Made by a program: the position numbers and the translations under genes. A stretch of 64,000 nucleotides of DNA, taken from positions 1 through 64,000 of the forward strand of contig JBGCDJ010000003.1 of assembly GCA_045105275.1 (NCBI GenBank), given 5' to 3'. Source of the DNA: Aquirickettsia sp045105275. GTDB taxonomy: Bacteria > Pseudomonadota > Alphaproteobacteria > Rickettsiales > Midichloriaceae. The notes beneath the pieces were generated by a model. It did not search any database, was not told where the DNA came from, and was given only the letters and a program-made list of their open reading frames with translations. Each line of letters begins with the position of its first letter. The stretch's first letter is position 1. Of the stretch, positions 16,658 to 25,725 are shown piece after piece.

Positions 16658-17846
16658 AATACGCAAAGATTTTCCATTTTTTAATCAAAAAGATTGCATA
16701 ACTTTTTTTGATTCTGCTGCAAGCAGCCAAAAACCAAAATGTGTTATTGATAAAATTATAGAATTTTATTCATATAATTTTGCAAATATTCATAGAGGAA
16801 TTTATGACCTTAGTGCAAAGGCCACAGAAGATTTTGAAAAAGTAAGATTAAGCGTTGCAAAATTCATCAAGGCCAGCTCAGATAAAGAAATAGTATTTAC
16901 AAAAAGTGCGACTGAAGGAATTAATCTTGTTGCACATTCATTTGGAAAAAAATTTATTACTGAAGGAGATGAAATATTAATTTCTACCATGGAACATCAT
17001 TCCAATATTGTTCCTTGGCAACAGCTGTGCGAAGAAAGAAATGCCACATTAAAAATTATACCTATTTCTAAGGATGGTAAGCTTAAATTTGATGAATTTG
17101 AAAAACTTCTCTCTTCAAAAGTTAAGTTGGTTGCAATCACTCATATGTCAAATGTCTTTGGATCAGTTATTGATATTAAAAAGGTAGTTAAACTTGCTAA
17201 AAAATATGGAGCAAAGGTTTTGGTAGATGCTTGTCAGTCAATAGCACATATGAAAATAGATGTGATAGACTTAGACTGTGATTTTTTAGTTTTTTCTTCT
17301 CATAAATTATATGGACCAACCGGTGTTGGAGTTTTATACGGAAAATATGATTTATTGGATTATATGGATGTTTATCAAACAGGCGGCTCAATGATAGAAG
17401 ATGTATCATTTGAAAAAACCACGTTTTTAAAACCTCCACATAAATTTGAAGCAGGCACTCCAGCAATTGCAGAAGTGATAGCTTTTGGCGAAACTATTAA
17501 CTATCTTAGCTCTATTAACCTGGAAAAGCACTGGAAAGAAGAAAAAGAACTTGCAAAATATATAAGAAGTGAGATTAAGAAATTAAAAAATTTTGAAATT
17601 TTTGGAAATGACGAAGAGACAAGTATTATTTCAATAACTCATAAAAAAGCTCATCATTCAGATATTGGTGAAATTCTTAATAAAAGCAAAATTGCTATTA
17701 GAACAGGTCATCATTGTGCAAAACCACTGATGGATTTTCTTGGAGTCTCGGGTGTAGCAAGAATATCACTGGGCATATATAACAACTTAGAAGATGCAGA
17801 TGCGCTGATTGAAGCCTTAAAAAAAGTTAATAAATTTTTTGCATAA
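16650..17846 (+). CDS. sufS: Cysteine desulfurase SufS
   Basis: SufS is the PLP-dependent desulfurase that takes sulfur from cysteine for SufE. I start at the ATG at 16650, which overlaps the end of sufD by 8 bases and gives 398 residues (MNKIRKDFPFF), close to family length; earlier in-frame starts lie inside sufD. Motifs: FDSAASSQKP, ATEGINLVA, VDACQS, the cofactor lysine in FSSHKLYGPTGVG near residue 220, and the catalytic Cys in RTGHHCAKPLM near residue 358. Confidence 0.96.
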   Translation: MNKIRKDFPFFNQKDCITFFDSAASSQKPKCVIDKIIEFYSYNFANIHRGIYDLSAKATEDFEKVRLSVAKFIKASSDKEIVFTKSATEGINLVAHSFGKKFITEGDEILISTMEHHSNIVPWQQLCEERNATLKIIPISKDGKLKFDEFEKLLSSKVKLVAITHMSNVFGSVIDIKKVVKLAKKYGAKVLVDACQSIAHMKIDVIDLDCDFLVFSSHKLYGPTGVGVLYGKYDLLDYMDVYQTGGSMIEDVSFEKTTFLKPPHKFEAGTPAIAEVIAFGETINYLSSINLEKHWKEEKELAKYIRSEIKKLKNFEIFGNDEETSIISITHKKAHHSDIGEILNKSKIAIRTGHHCAKPLMDFLGVSGVARISLGIYNNLEDADALIEALKKVNKFFA

Positions 17847-17851
17847 TACTC

Positions 17852-18244
17852 ATGGAACTAAAAGATTTTATAAAACAAGGAAGTGACAGTATATTTAGAG
17901 ATTTTACTGAGGAAGAGTTAAACAACATTAGAAAAATCAATGGAATAAAGGATAAGGTAATAGCAATACTTAAACTTATATATGATCCCGAAATATCGGT
18001 AAATATTTGGGATTTAGGCTTGATTTATAACATTGATATTTCAAAAGAAAATTCTATAAATATAAACATGACATTAACATCTCCAACTTGTCCAGTTGCA
18101 GATGCAATTCCACAAGAAGTAAAGAAAAAAATTGAGCAAATAATTACAGATGCAAGCAATGTTAATGTGAAACTTGTTTGGGAGCCAAAATGGGATAAAT
18201 CAATGATGAGTGAAGAGGCAAAATTTATTTTAGATATGATGTAA
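17852..18244 (+). CDS. sufT: SUF-linked MIP18/DUF59 protein (SufT-like)
   Basis: DUF59 proteins assist maturation of Fe-S proteins. The 130-residue product has the domain in its C-terminal two-thirds: IYDPEISVNIWDLGLIYNID, then TLTSPTCPVADAIPQEV with the conserved Cys, and VWEPKWDKSMMSEEAK. It is the last gene of the suf operon, 6 bases after sufS, which is a common alphaproteobacterial arrangement. Confidence 0.9.
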   Translation: MELKDFIKQGSDSIFRDFTEEELNNIRKINGIKDKVIAILKLIYDPEISVNIWDLGLIYNIDISKENSININMTLTSPTCPVADAIPQEVKKKIEQIITDASNVNVKLVWEPKWDKSMMSEEAKFILDMM

Positions 18245-18307
18245 TTGATATTATGCTCATATTCTTTTATAAGTTATTAAAATAATTTAAGTGCTAGTTT
18301 TGATTTT

Positions 18308-20356
18308 ATGAATTTAAGCTTATCAGAAATTAGAAAAAAAGCAGAATTACTTAGAAATGAAATAAAGAGGCATGATAAGTTATATTACATAAAAAGTTTA
18401 CCAATAATTACAGATCAACAATATGATGAATTAAGACACGAGCTTGAAAATCTTGAATCATTATATCCAGAATTACGTCATAAAAAAAGTGTTACCCAAA
18501 CAGTTGGGACTAAGGTTGCTAAAGGCTTTGCAAAAATTAAGCATACCTACCCCATGCTTTCACTTAGTAATGCATTTTCAAAAGAAGATATTTTAGATTT
18601 TTTAACTAGAATTAAAAAATTAATTAATTTGGGTTTAGATAAAAAATTAAAATTGCATTGTGAGCCAAAGATTGATGGAGTATCTTTTTCGGCACATTTT
18701 AAAGATGGAAAATTGAATTTTGCGGTAACCAGAGGAGATGGGGTAATAGGTGAGGATATTACTAATAATGCCAAAGTGATTGAGAATTTCCCTATACAAA
18801 TTGATTATAATGAAGAATTTGAAGTTAGAGGTGAAGTATATATGAGCAAATCAGATTTTATAATACTAAATGAAGAAAATAATAAAAATAATAAAGCAAT
18901 TTTTGCTAATCCTAGGAATGCTGCCTCTGGTTCCTTGCGTCAATTAGATTCTCAAATAACTAAGAGTAGAGGGTTAAGTTATTTTGTTTGGGGAGGGAAG
19001 ATTTCAAGTGTAAATAACCAAAAGGAGATGATGAAAAAATTTAGTTCACTTGGTTTTACAGTAAATGATAATATTGTTGTATTAGATGATTTAGAAGATA
19101 TCATCAATTATTACGATGAAATGTACATAAAGAGAGCTACACTTGATTATGATATTGATGGATTAGTTTATAAAGTAAATAGCTTTGAACTTCAGGAAAA
19201 AATGGGCAATATTAGTAGGGCGCCGAGATGGGCAATAGCACATAAATTTCCTGCTGAGTATGCAGAAACTTATGTTGAAGATATATTTGTTCAAGTTGGT
19301 AGAACGGGTGCCATTACTCCAGTTGCAAAGCTAAAGCCTGTGAATGTAGGTGGTGTATTTGTAACTAGAGCTTCTCTTCACAATGAGGAGGAAATTTTAA
19401 GAAAAGATATAAGAATTGGGGATGTAGTTAAAATTAAACGAGCAGGTGATGTAATTCCTCAGGTTGTTGAAGTAAAGTTTGAAAAAAGAAATTCAGAAGT
19501 TAAATCATTTATTTTTCCAGAAAAATGTCCAGTATGTCAAAGTGCTATTGAGAAATTTGGTGATGATGTGGTCAAGAGATGCACTGGTGGGATGAGATGT
19601 GAAGCTCAAATAATAGAAAAATTATGCCATTTTATTTCTAAACATGCCTTTGATATTGTAGGGCTATCAAAACAATCTATATTGCAATTTTATAATAAAG
19701 GTTTGGTTAAATTGCCCGCAGATATTTTTAGATTGGTGAGCATAAATCAAAACCAAGAACAATCTATAAAAAAATGGGAAGGCTGGGGAGAACAGTCAGT
19801 AGATAATTTATTTTCATCGATTGAAAAATCAAAAAAAATAAACATTGATAGATTTATTTACTCGCTTGGAATTAGACATGTTGGTGTCGTAACCGCAGAG
19901 ATTCTTGCTAATTATTTTAGAGATATTGATAATATAATGAGATTGATAATAAAGGAAGATGCTGTAGAAATTTTAAAAGCAGTAAATGGTATAGGAGAAG
20001 TGATAGCAACAAGTTTTATAGAATATTTTAAAGATCCATATAATATACAAATTGTTAAAGATATTTTGAATTTTATAGATGTTAAGCAAGTGATAATTGT
20101 GCAAAACGAACTTAACAGCCAGCTTGATGGCAAAAATATGATTTTTACTGGTGTGTTAGAAAAATATTCCAGAGATGAGGCTCAAAATATAGCAAAAAAA
20201 TTGGGAGCAAAAATTTTATCCTCAATTTCTAAAAAAACTGATTACGTTGTTTATGGTAAAAATCCTGGTTCAAAACTAAATAAAGCCATGAAAATGAATA
20301 TTAATACAATATCTGAAAAGGAATTTTTAGATATAGTTGAGGGGAATAATCAATGA
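18308..20356 (+). CDS. ligA: NAD+-dependent DNA ligase
   Basis: LigA seals nicks in replication and repair with NAD+ as cofactor. The 682-residue product has full length. Domains: N-terminal Ia domain, adenylation domain with the lysine in CEPKIDGVSF near residue 120, OB fold with RAGDVIPQVV, a Cys4 zinc finger (CPVCQSAI ... RCTGGMRC) near residues 410-435, helix-hairpin-helix region (GIRHVGVVTAE, VNGIGEVIA) and a C-terminal BRCT domain. It overlaps ispA by 4 bases. Confidence 0.97.
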   Translation: MNLSLSEIRKKAELLRNEIKRHDKLYYIKSLPIITDQQYDELRHELENLESLYPELRHKKSVTQTVGTKVAKGFAKIKHTYPMLSLSNAFSKEDILDFLTRIKKLINLGLDKKLKLHCEPKIDGVSFSAHFKDGKLNFAVTRGDGVIGEDITNNAKVIENFPIQIDYNEEFEVRGEVYMSKSDFIILNEENNKNNKAIFANPRNAASGSLRQLDSQITKSRGLSYFVWGGKISSVNNQKEMMKKFSSLGFTVNDNIVVLDDLEDIINYYDEMYIKRATLDYDIDGLVYKVNSFELQEKMGNISRAPRWAIAHKFPAEYAETYVEDIFVQVGRTGAITPVAKLKPVNVGGVFVTRASLHNEEEILRKDIRIGDVVKIKRAGDVIPQVVEVKFEKRNSEVKSFIFPEKCPVCQSAIEKFGDDVVKRCTGGMRCEAQIIEKLCHFISKHAFDIVGLSKQSILQFYNKGLVKLPADIFRLVSINQNQEQSIKKWEGWGEQSVDNLFSSIEKSKKINIDRFIYSLGIRHVGVVTAEILANYFRDIDNIMRLIIKEDAVEILKAVNGIGEVIATSFIEYFKDPYNIQIVKDILNFIDVKQVIIVQNELNSQLDGKNMIFTGVLEKYSRDEAQNIAKKLGAKILSSISKKTDYVVYGKNPGSKLNKAMKMNINTISEKEFLDIVEGNNQ

Positions 20357-21198
20357 TTAAAAAGAGGTTAAGCAATAATCTAAGTGTTGAGCATAACTTA
20401 AAAATAACATCTGATATTATACGAGAGAGGATATCCGAAATTTTGGTGCAAAATAGTGATATTGAGCAAAATATTCTTATTGATGCGATGAATTACATGT
20501 TACTTGGTGATGGGAAAATGATTAGGCCCTTTTTAGTTTTTGCAACAAATTTAATATATTCTGAAAGTATACCTAAACATGTTATTGATTTGGCTGTAGC
20601 TGTAGAAATGATTCATACTTATACTCTAATTCATGATGATTTACCTGCAATGGATGATGATAATTATAGAAGGGGACGGTTATCTTGCCATAAAAAATTT
20701 AAAGAATCTACAGCAATATTAACTGGAGATGCGCTACTCACGCTTGCCTTTGAGATTCTCTCATCTGATAAAAATACTTCCTTGGGTTCTGAGATTCAAC
20801 TCAATATAGTGAGCGGAATGGCTAAGCTTATTGGTTTTAAAGGCACATTGCTAGGGCAGGTTTTAGATTTAGATTGTAAGGTGCAAAAATATAGTACTGA
20901 GCAATTAAAGAGGGCAAGGATTTTAAAGACTTCAAATTTATTAATTGCTGCATGTAAATTTTCGGCAATGATTAATAATGCAGATGTAAAAGATACCGAT
21001 ACATTGGCTTTATTTGCCCAAAAATTAGGCTTGGCATATCAGATAAAAGACGATATTGATGATAATGAATATAAGGAAGGACAAGATTTATTAAAGGGTT
21101 TGATAAATGAATCATTGAAACATTTAGATATTTTTGATAATAAATCATTATTGCTTAGAGATTTTACAAGCTATTTATTTAAGTCATGTTTGAAGTAA
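20353..21198 (+). CDS. ispA: Geranylgeranyl/farnesyl diphosphate synthase
   Basis: This trans-prenyltransferase makes C15 (or longer) isoprenoid diphosphates. The 281-residue product has the first aspartate motif LIHDDLPAMDDD near residue 95, RRGRLSCHKKF after it, and the second motif QIKDDIDDNEY near residue 233. The GxxxTG-like ILTGDALLTLAFE segment is also kept. The start overlaps the ligA stop (ATGA). ispH lies elsewhere in the window, so isoprenoid supply is at least partly internal. Confidence 0.93.
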   Translation: MIKKRLSNNLSVEHNLKITSDIIRERISEILVQNSDIEQNILIDAMNYMLLGDGKMIRPFLVFATNLIYSESIPKHVIDLAVAVEMIHTYTLIHDDLPAMDDDNYRRGRLSCHKKFKESTAILTGDALLTLAFEILSSDKNTSLGSEIQLNIVSGMAKLIGFKGTLLGQVLDLDCKVQKYSTEQLKRARILKTSNLLIAACKFSAMINNADVKDTDTLALFAQKLGLAYQIKDDIDDNEYKEGQDLLKGLINESLKHLDIFDNKSLLLRDFTSYLFKSCLK

Positions 21199-21205
21199 CG
21201 AATAT

Positions 21206-21766
21206 ATGGTAGATAATAAACAAAAGAAAGCAAATCCAGAAAATGGGGTCGATAGTAAAGATAAATCTTCTAGAAGGGATTTTTTTGTTATGAGTGCAAC
21301 TGCAGTTGCAGGAGTGGGAGCTATTGCCGCAGCAATACCTATCATTACTTCTTTAAAACCTGACAAAGGTGTACTTGCAGCTGGAAGTACAGAGGTTAAT
21401 ATATCAAATATTAAAAAAGGAGAAACTCACACAGTGATGTGGAGAGGCAAGCCTATTTTTGTAACTAATAGAACTGAAGAAGAAATAAAAGAAGCTGAGG
21501 ATGTTAATTTATCAGAGCTAAGAGATCCAGAGAGTGATAAAGATAGGGTTAAAGCAGGTAAGGCAGAGTGGCTCATTACAATTGGAATATGTACTCATTT
21601 AGGGTGTGTTCCTATTGGAAATAAAGGAGAGTTTGGTGGATGGTTTTGTCCTTGCCATGGTTCGCATTATGACAGTTCGGGGAGAATTAGAAAAGGACCT
21701 GCTCCTAAAAATTTAGCAATACCACCGTATGAATTTATTAGTGATACTAAAATAAGAATAGGGTGA
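21206..21766 (+). CDS. petA: Ubiquinol-cytochrome c reductase Rieske iron-sulfur subunit
   Basis: This is the 2Fe-2S subunit of the bc1 complex. The 186-residue product has a twin-arginine signal anchor (SSRRDFFVMSATAVAGVGA) near residue 28 and the two cluster boxes CTHLGCVPI and CPCHGSHYD near residues 133 and 152. In related genomes petB and petC follow, but here the gene is followed by a 311-bp gap and an accessory pseudogene, so the rest of bc1 is elsewhere or lost. Confidence 0.95.
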   Translation: MVDNKQKKANPENGVDSKDKSSRRDFFVMSATAVAGVGAIAAAIPIITSLKPDKGVLAAGSTEVNISNIKKGETHTVMWRGKPIFVTNRTEEEIKEAEDVNLSELRDPESDKDRVKAGKAEWLITIGICTHLGCVPIGNKGEFGGWFCPCHGSHYDSSGRIRKGPAPKNLAIPPYEFISDTKIRIG

Positions 21767-22014
21767 AATTTTTAGCAAAATATCATATTAAATACTACTT
21801 TTAACATACATCTCAATAATTATTTTGATCTAGGTTTAAGCATCATAAATGCAATGAACCTTGTCTCATAAATAAAATCCAAAAAAAAACTAAAAAAATA
21901 TAAAAAGAGGAGTGAAATCAAATTAGTTTACTCAATATAGTAAAGGTTATTTTTGTGGTGATAAAGATGTACAAGTCTATTAAAAAATCAAAAATTTTCA
22001 AAATAAATGAAACT
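21767..22014. other. Intergenic gap without a gene
   Basis: Very AT-rich DNA between petA and the accessory pseudogene. I see no reading frame with coding character, no RNA gene and no clear terminator; the remainder of the gap holds the CtrA-box-like site and promoter of the next gene. Confidence 0.5.
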
Positions 22015-22046
22015 TTAACGTAATTGTAACATTTGGTAAGTATAAT
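22015..22046 (+). promoter_or_regulatory. Shared 17-bp upstream site (copy 3), CtrA-box-like, with -10 hexamer
   Basis: TTAACGTAATTGTAACA (22015-22031) is followed after 9 bases (TTTGGTAAG) by a perfect TATAAT (22041-22046), 31 bases before the ATG at 22078. No TTGACA-like -35 lies 16-18 bases upstream of the -10; the site occupies that place, as expected for an activator-dependent promoter. Confidence 0.65.
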
Positions 22047-22077
22047 ACAGTTAAATTAACTAATCAAATATCAAATT

Positions 22078-23270
22078 ATGAATCATTATTATACAGCTTC
22101 ATGTTTTACAGCAACTATGATAACTCACCATACTGGAAGGTTATTAAAAAAATTAACACCAGCAAAAGCAACATATATTTCATCTCTTGTTAATGAGATG
22201 GGATACATGATTAGGGGGGAGGATCAGTATGTTGCACCAGTAGAATTTGTAGAGAAATATGGATATCAAGTTGCACAAATCATTCATTCAAGAATGATTG
22301 ATTATGATTTTAAAGATAATGATGTTATCGACATCAGTGATACTTCTGCTTTATCATTTAAAATGGCGGAAAATTTGCTAAATTTAGACAAATATATTCC
22401 TGTTATGCACAGTGCAGCTTTTGGAGTTGATATATGGCAATATTTACAAATTCATTATTATATGAAGATCCTGGATAATTATAGTCGAAACCTAGTTCAT
22501 TTTTTGGAGACTGGGGAGGATCGGCTTGCTGAAATTGCAAAGGAAGAACTAGAGGATAAAGTATATGAATCTTTTGACGAACTTACGTATGACCAACAAT
22601 TGAACAATATGAAGAGTGTGATCAATATATATATGATGAACATGATTATGATGCGAAGGTTGAATCATTAGGTAAATATGTGCTGGAATGTAAAAATTTA
22701 TCGATAGATTTAATTTGTGAACTTATGGTAAGGGGAGATGTAAAAAATTGTGAATCTGCATATAAATTTAATGAAAGGGGACCGGAGTATAGAGCTTTAT
22801 ATGAATTAGGTGTAGATGAAGATAATGTAGAAAATGCATTAAAATTTGATAGCTCCATTAAGGTGAAAACTCTAAAAACACTTATGGATACTCGAGGAGA
22901 AGCATCGATTACAGCAATTTATAATTATTTTTTTGATAATAATGAAGATATTGCACGTAAAATTGATGTAAATGATATCAAGTATGCAAATATACTACAA
23001 TTAATTAATTTTTCCATGATATTAGGGTAGTTTGATGAGAAGGTGCCTGACTATGATGGTTATAAACAATGTTTTGAGAAGTGCCCTGACGATCAACTAT
23101 ACTGTAATTTTTTTGATGGCTATGCTGTAGATATAAAAGAATGGTTAAAAGATTGTTATAATAATGATGATTGCTTAATTAGCGGATCGGCGCAAGAAAC
23201 TTTAACATGCATAAATACTGTGGCACCTATTACGGACACTCCTTTTGTGTCTTACTATGAGTCTGATTAA
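22078..23270 (+). pseudogene. Decayed accessory helical protein gene (AT-slippage frameshift and in-frame TAG)
   Basis: Three open stretches belong to one gene. The first frame (to about 22630) runs into an AT dinucleotide repeat (ATATATATAT, 22624-22634). Loss of one AT unit would join SVINI to YDEHDYDAKVESLGKYVLECK in the second frame. That frame reaches a TAG at 23028-23030 and continues in frame after it (FDEKVPDYDGYKQCFEKC) to 23270. The intact product would be about 395 residues, all-helical early and Cys- and Asp-rich late. YRALYELGVDEDNVENALKF resembles the repeat unit of the other accessory proteins. No family recognised. Its promoter site is perfectly preserved although the gene is broken. 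Confidence 0.65.
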
Positions 23271-23331
23271 ACATGTTGGGTTGAATAAAGTATTTATTAA
23301 AGCTTGGAAGGGAGCACTAATGTATGGACTT

Positions 23332-23360
23332 AAGCAGCTATTTTATAAAAGCTGCTTTGT
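23332..23360. terminator. Hairpin between convergent genes
   Basis: AAGCAGCT (23332-23339), a 10-base AT-rich loop and AGCTGCTT (23350-23357) form a stem between the converging pseudogene and the buf operon. T and A runs on both sides are short, so it is a plausible but weak bidirectional terminator. Confidence 0.45.
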
Positions 23361-23383
23361 ATCATTCTAAGCTTGGCTCCATT

Positions 23384-23851
23384 TTATTTTTGTAGCGCCA
23401 ATTTCCGTAGTATAAAATAATCAGCAGATATTTTACCAGGACCAAATATTAAAATGTTTATTATCAAGATACCCCATATAACATGCTCATCGAGATGCAT
23501 ATATGTTGTACTCATTATAATAACCATTGATAATATCACTAAAGCAGATGCTCTGCTCACCAATCCAAGCAATAATAACAGTGGAAAAAATAATTCACTA
23601 AATGTGCCTAGAACTGCTGCAATTTTATAATGCATAAATGGAATATTGTATTCGCATTGAAATAAGTATTCTGTTACATGCCAGTTCCCTCTGATTGCAT
23701 TTTCTAATTTAAGCCACCCAGATTTTAAAAAGATCATAAATATATACAATCTGCATAATAATAGGTAAAGACAACTTAAATAATGCAGATGTTCTTTACA
23801 AATTTTATAACAATGTTTAATAAGTTTTTTTACACACATATTTATCTCCAT
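23384..23851 (-). CDS. bufD: DoxX-family membrane protein of the bufferin operon (BufD-like)
   Basis: The 155-residue product has about four hydrophobic segments and the DoxX pattern: FLKSGWLKLEN after the first helix, FSELFFPLLLLLGLVSRASAL, and a GILIINILIFGPGKISADYF end. Its ATG shares one base with the stop of the preceding bufC gene. Together with BufA, BufB and BufC genes it makes the four-gene bufferin arrangement. DoxX proteins in these operons are thought to act at the membrane in redox or export steps; the exact role is not known. Confidence 0.78.
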   Translation of the reverse strand: MEINMCVKKLIKHCYKICKEHLHYLSCLYLLLCRLYIFMIFLKSGWLKLENAIRGNWHVTEYLFQCEYNIPFMHYKIAAVLGTFSELFFPLLLLLGLVSRASALVILSMVIIMSTTYMHLDEHVIWGILIINILIFGPGKISADYFILRKLALQK

Positions 23852-24585
23852 TAATAAGTTAATAGCTTTAAGCGTAAAATTTTTGATAAAATTTTTTGCA
23901 CCTTTACATCATCTTCTAAATCGCACTTATCTTGCATACTTGAGAGTTTTTTATATTTTTTGAAATTGAATAAAAAGTCATATTCAAAGTTGTCTAATTT
24001 TATATATTTCACTATATGATTTTGTTTGAAAATAAGTAATTTATTATCTCTTTTTGGCAACTTTGTTGGCGTAATTTTTTGCTTTTTTGAGTTACAAAAT
24101 TTATATATAAAATCGATAGGATGCTTTGATTTAAAAAGTTTAATGTAATTTTTAATTTTAAAGTAGTCAAAATAGCTTATATTATCTTCCCGTATTTCTA
24201 TTTGATAGGTCGCATTGGAATTATAAACATTATCCATGCAATAATCTAATTTTGCAACGTTGGATAGATAATTCAGGTGATTTAGCTCTTTTATTGATTG
24301 AATATATGAAGCAAAATTGCTACCATAGTTTGCTAAATTACTTTTTTTAGGCAAGTTATTTTTTATATACAGCTTACATAAATACTCAAAATAATTTTCT
24401 CCAATAAGCTTTTTTACAGTTGGGTAAATAATGGCCAGCGCATTAGTGAGATTTGCATAAAAATTATTTCTATATATATCGATATACTCTTCAATTTTTG
24501 TGTGATTTTCAGAAATTATATTTAACAATTTTGAATCATCATTAAGTATTAAGCTATTTTTAAATGCTTTCTGTAGATTATGCAT
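23851..24585 (-). CDS. bufC: DUF2063 protein, partner of the MNIO enzyme (BufC/HvfC-like)
   Basis: The 244-residue product has the DUF2063 N-terminal pattern IDIYRNNFYANLTNALAIIYPTVKKLIGENYF near residues 37-68, followed by the typical SNLANYGSNFASYIQ and LAKLDY-like VAKLDYCMDNVY. These proteins recognise the precursor peptide and present it to the DUF692/MNIO enzyme. Its ATG overlaps the stop of the frame that completes bufB by 8 bases, supporting one operon. It is intact although its partner gene is broken. Confidence 0.82.
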   Translation of the reverse strand: MHNLQKAFKNSLILNDDSKLLNIISENHTKIEEYIDIYRNNFYANLTNALAIIYPTVKKLIGENYFEYLCKLYIKNNLPKKSNLANYGSNFASYIQSIKELNHLNYLSNVAKLDYCMDNVYNSNATYQIEIREDNISYFDYFKIKNYIKLFKSKHPIDFIYKFCNSKKQKITPTKLPKRDNKLLIFKQNHIVKYIKLDNFEYDFLFNFKKYKKLSSMQDKCDLEDDVKVQKILSKILRLKLLTY

Positions 24586-25416
24586 ACCTATTAACCATAT
24601 GTTTTGCTTTTGTTAACTCACTGATAAGCTCTTTTTCCTTTGGTAATTCTTGATCCCATTCAACAATAGTAAAAAAAGACGCATTGGCTTTATTAATATA
24701 GTATCTATATAGACCGCATACTTCCTGTTTTACAAAGTCATCATGTGTATCAATAATGATTTTTTATCATCTATTGTCTAGAAGCTATGGCCAGCTAAAT
24801 GAACTTCCTTTATAAATTTTAAATCTAGCTTATCTATATATTCCATAGGATTAAAATTATGATTAACTGAGTTAATATATAAGTTATTTATGTCTAACAA
24901 AATTTTACACCCTGTTAATTGACAAAGCTCATTTAGAAAATCATATTCCTCCATATCTCCAATAATTTTCAAATAATACGATGGATTTTCAATACATATA
25001 TTTTGTCCCAGATAGTTTTGAGTATCTTCAATGTTTCGCTTTAAATAATTTAATCTTTTTTTTGTATAGTCTAATGGTAATAAATCGTGAAAAAAGATTC
25101 CATCAACCTTCATCCACGACATGTGTTCTGAATAAATAAATGGCTTATATTTTGTCATCAAATTACGAATTTTCTTTAAATGAGATTTACTCACTTTTTC
25201 TTCAGAACCTGAGTATAAGCCAATGCTATGGAAAGAAATATCATAAATTTCAGATATTTGTTCTAAGTAATAATGCTCTATCCCGTTTCCAAAAAAATTT
25301 TCTGGATGAATCTCTAGAACATCAACATTTTTAATTTTTTTTGTAAAGTATTTAAAATGTTGATGCCTAAGTCCTACCCCAAAGGATAATTTATTTTCCT
25401 GGGACAGTGGAGCCAC
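24578..25416 (-). pseudogene. bufB: Broken MNIO (DUF692) peptide-modifying enzyme (BufB/HvfB-like)
   Basis: The family is a TIM-barrel with two or three irons that modifies Cys residues of small peptides. Residues 1-212 are clear (GVGLRHQHF, EIHPENFFG, SEHMSW, ENPSYYL, LLDINNLYINSVNH, EVHLAGHSF). A TAG at 24778-24780 then interrupts the frame. A few codons later a T6 run (24760-24765, plus strand) has lost a base; adding one restores IIIDTHDDFVKQEVCGLYR and TIVEWDQELP down to a TAA at 24578. The lost part includes the conserved DTHD. Two lesions about 15 bases apart make this a probable pseudogene. Confidence 0.8.
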
Positions 25417-25657
25417 CGACTAATTTATTACATAAACCGTTTGGTACTAATAGCCATTCATTTTTATCTCCATCTTTTTTGGCTCTAGCAGCACAGGAAT
25501 GTGTGCCATTAGATGAACCGCAATCATTTTTTCCAGCCTTTGCCACTCCATAACATTTTTCTAAATCCTTCATCTTATTAGTGATTGCATCATTTGGTAA
25601 CATAAAAGTTGTTGCAACGGCAATGGCTATACATGACCCTAAATTTACCTTTTTCAT
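25391..25657 (-). CDS. bufA: DUF2282 bufferin precursor peptide
   Basis: The 88-residue product starts with a signal peptide (MKKVNLGSCIAIAVATTFML) and then has the DUF2282 core EKCYGVAKAGKNDCGSS, HSCAARAKKDG and a Cys near the end (NGLCNKLVGGS), four cysteines in all. Bufferins of this type are exported peptides whose Cys are modified by the MNIO enzyme so that they bind copper. The gene overlaps bufB by 26 bases. The coding frame is intact. Confidence 0.85.
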   Translation of the reverse strand: MKKVNLGSCIAIAVATTFMLPNDAITNKMKDLEKCYGVAKAGKNDCGSSNGTHSCAARAKKDGDKNEWLLVPNGLCNKLVGGSTVPGK

Positions 25658-25725
25658 AGATCATCTCATAAATTATTACTATAATTAAAAGGTAACTTAC
25701 CCAATTTCTAGTTGCAACTTTTTTG

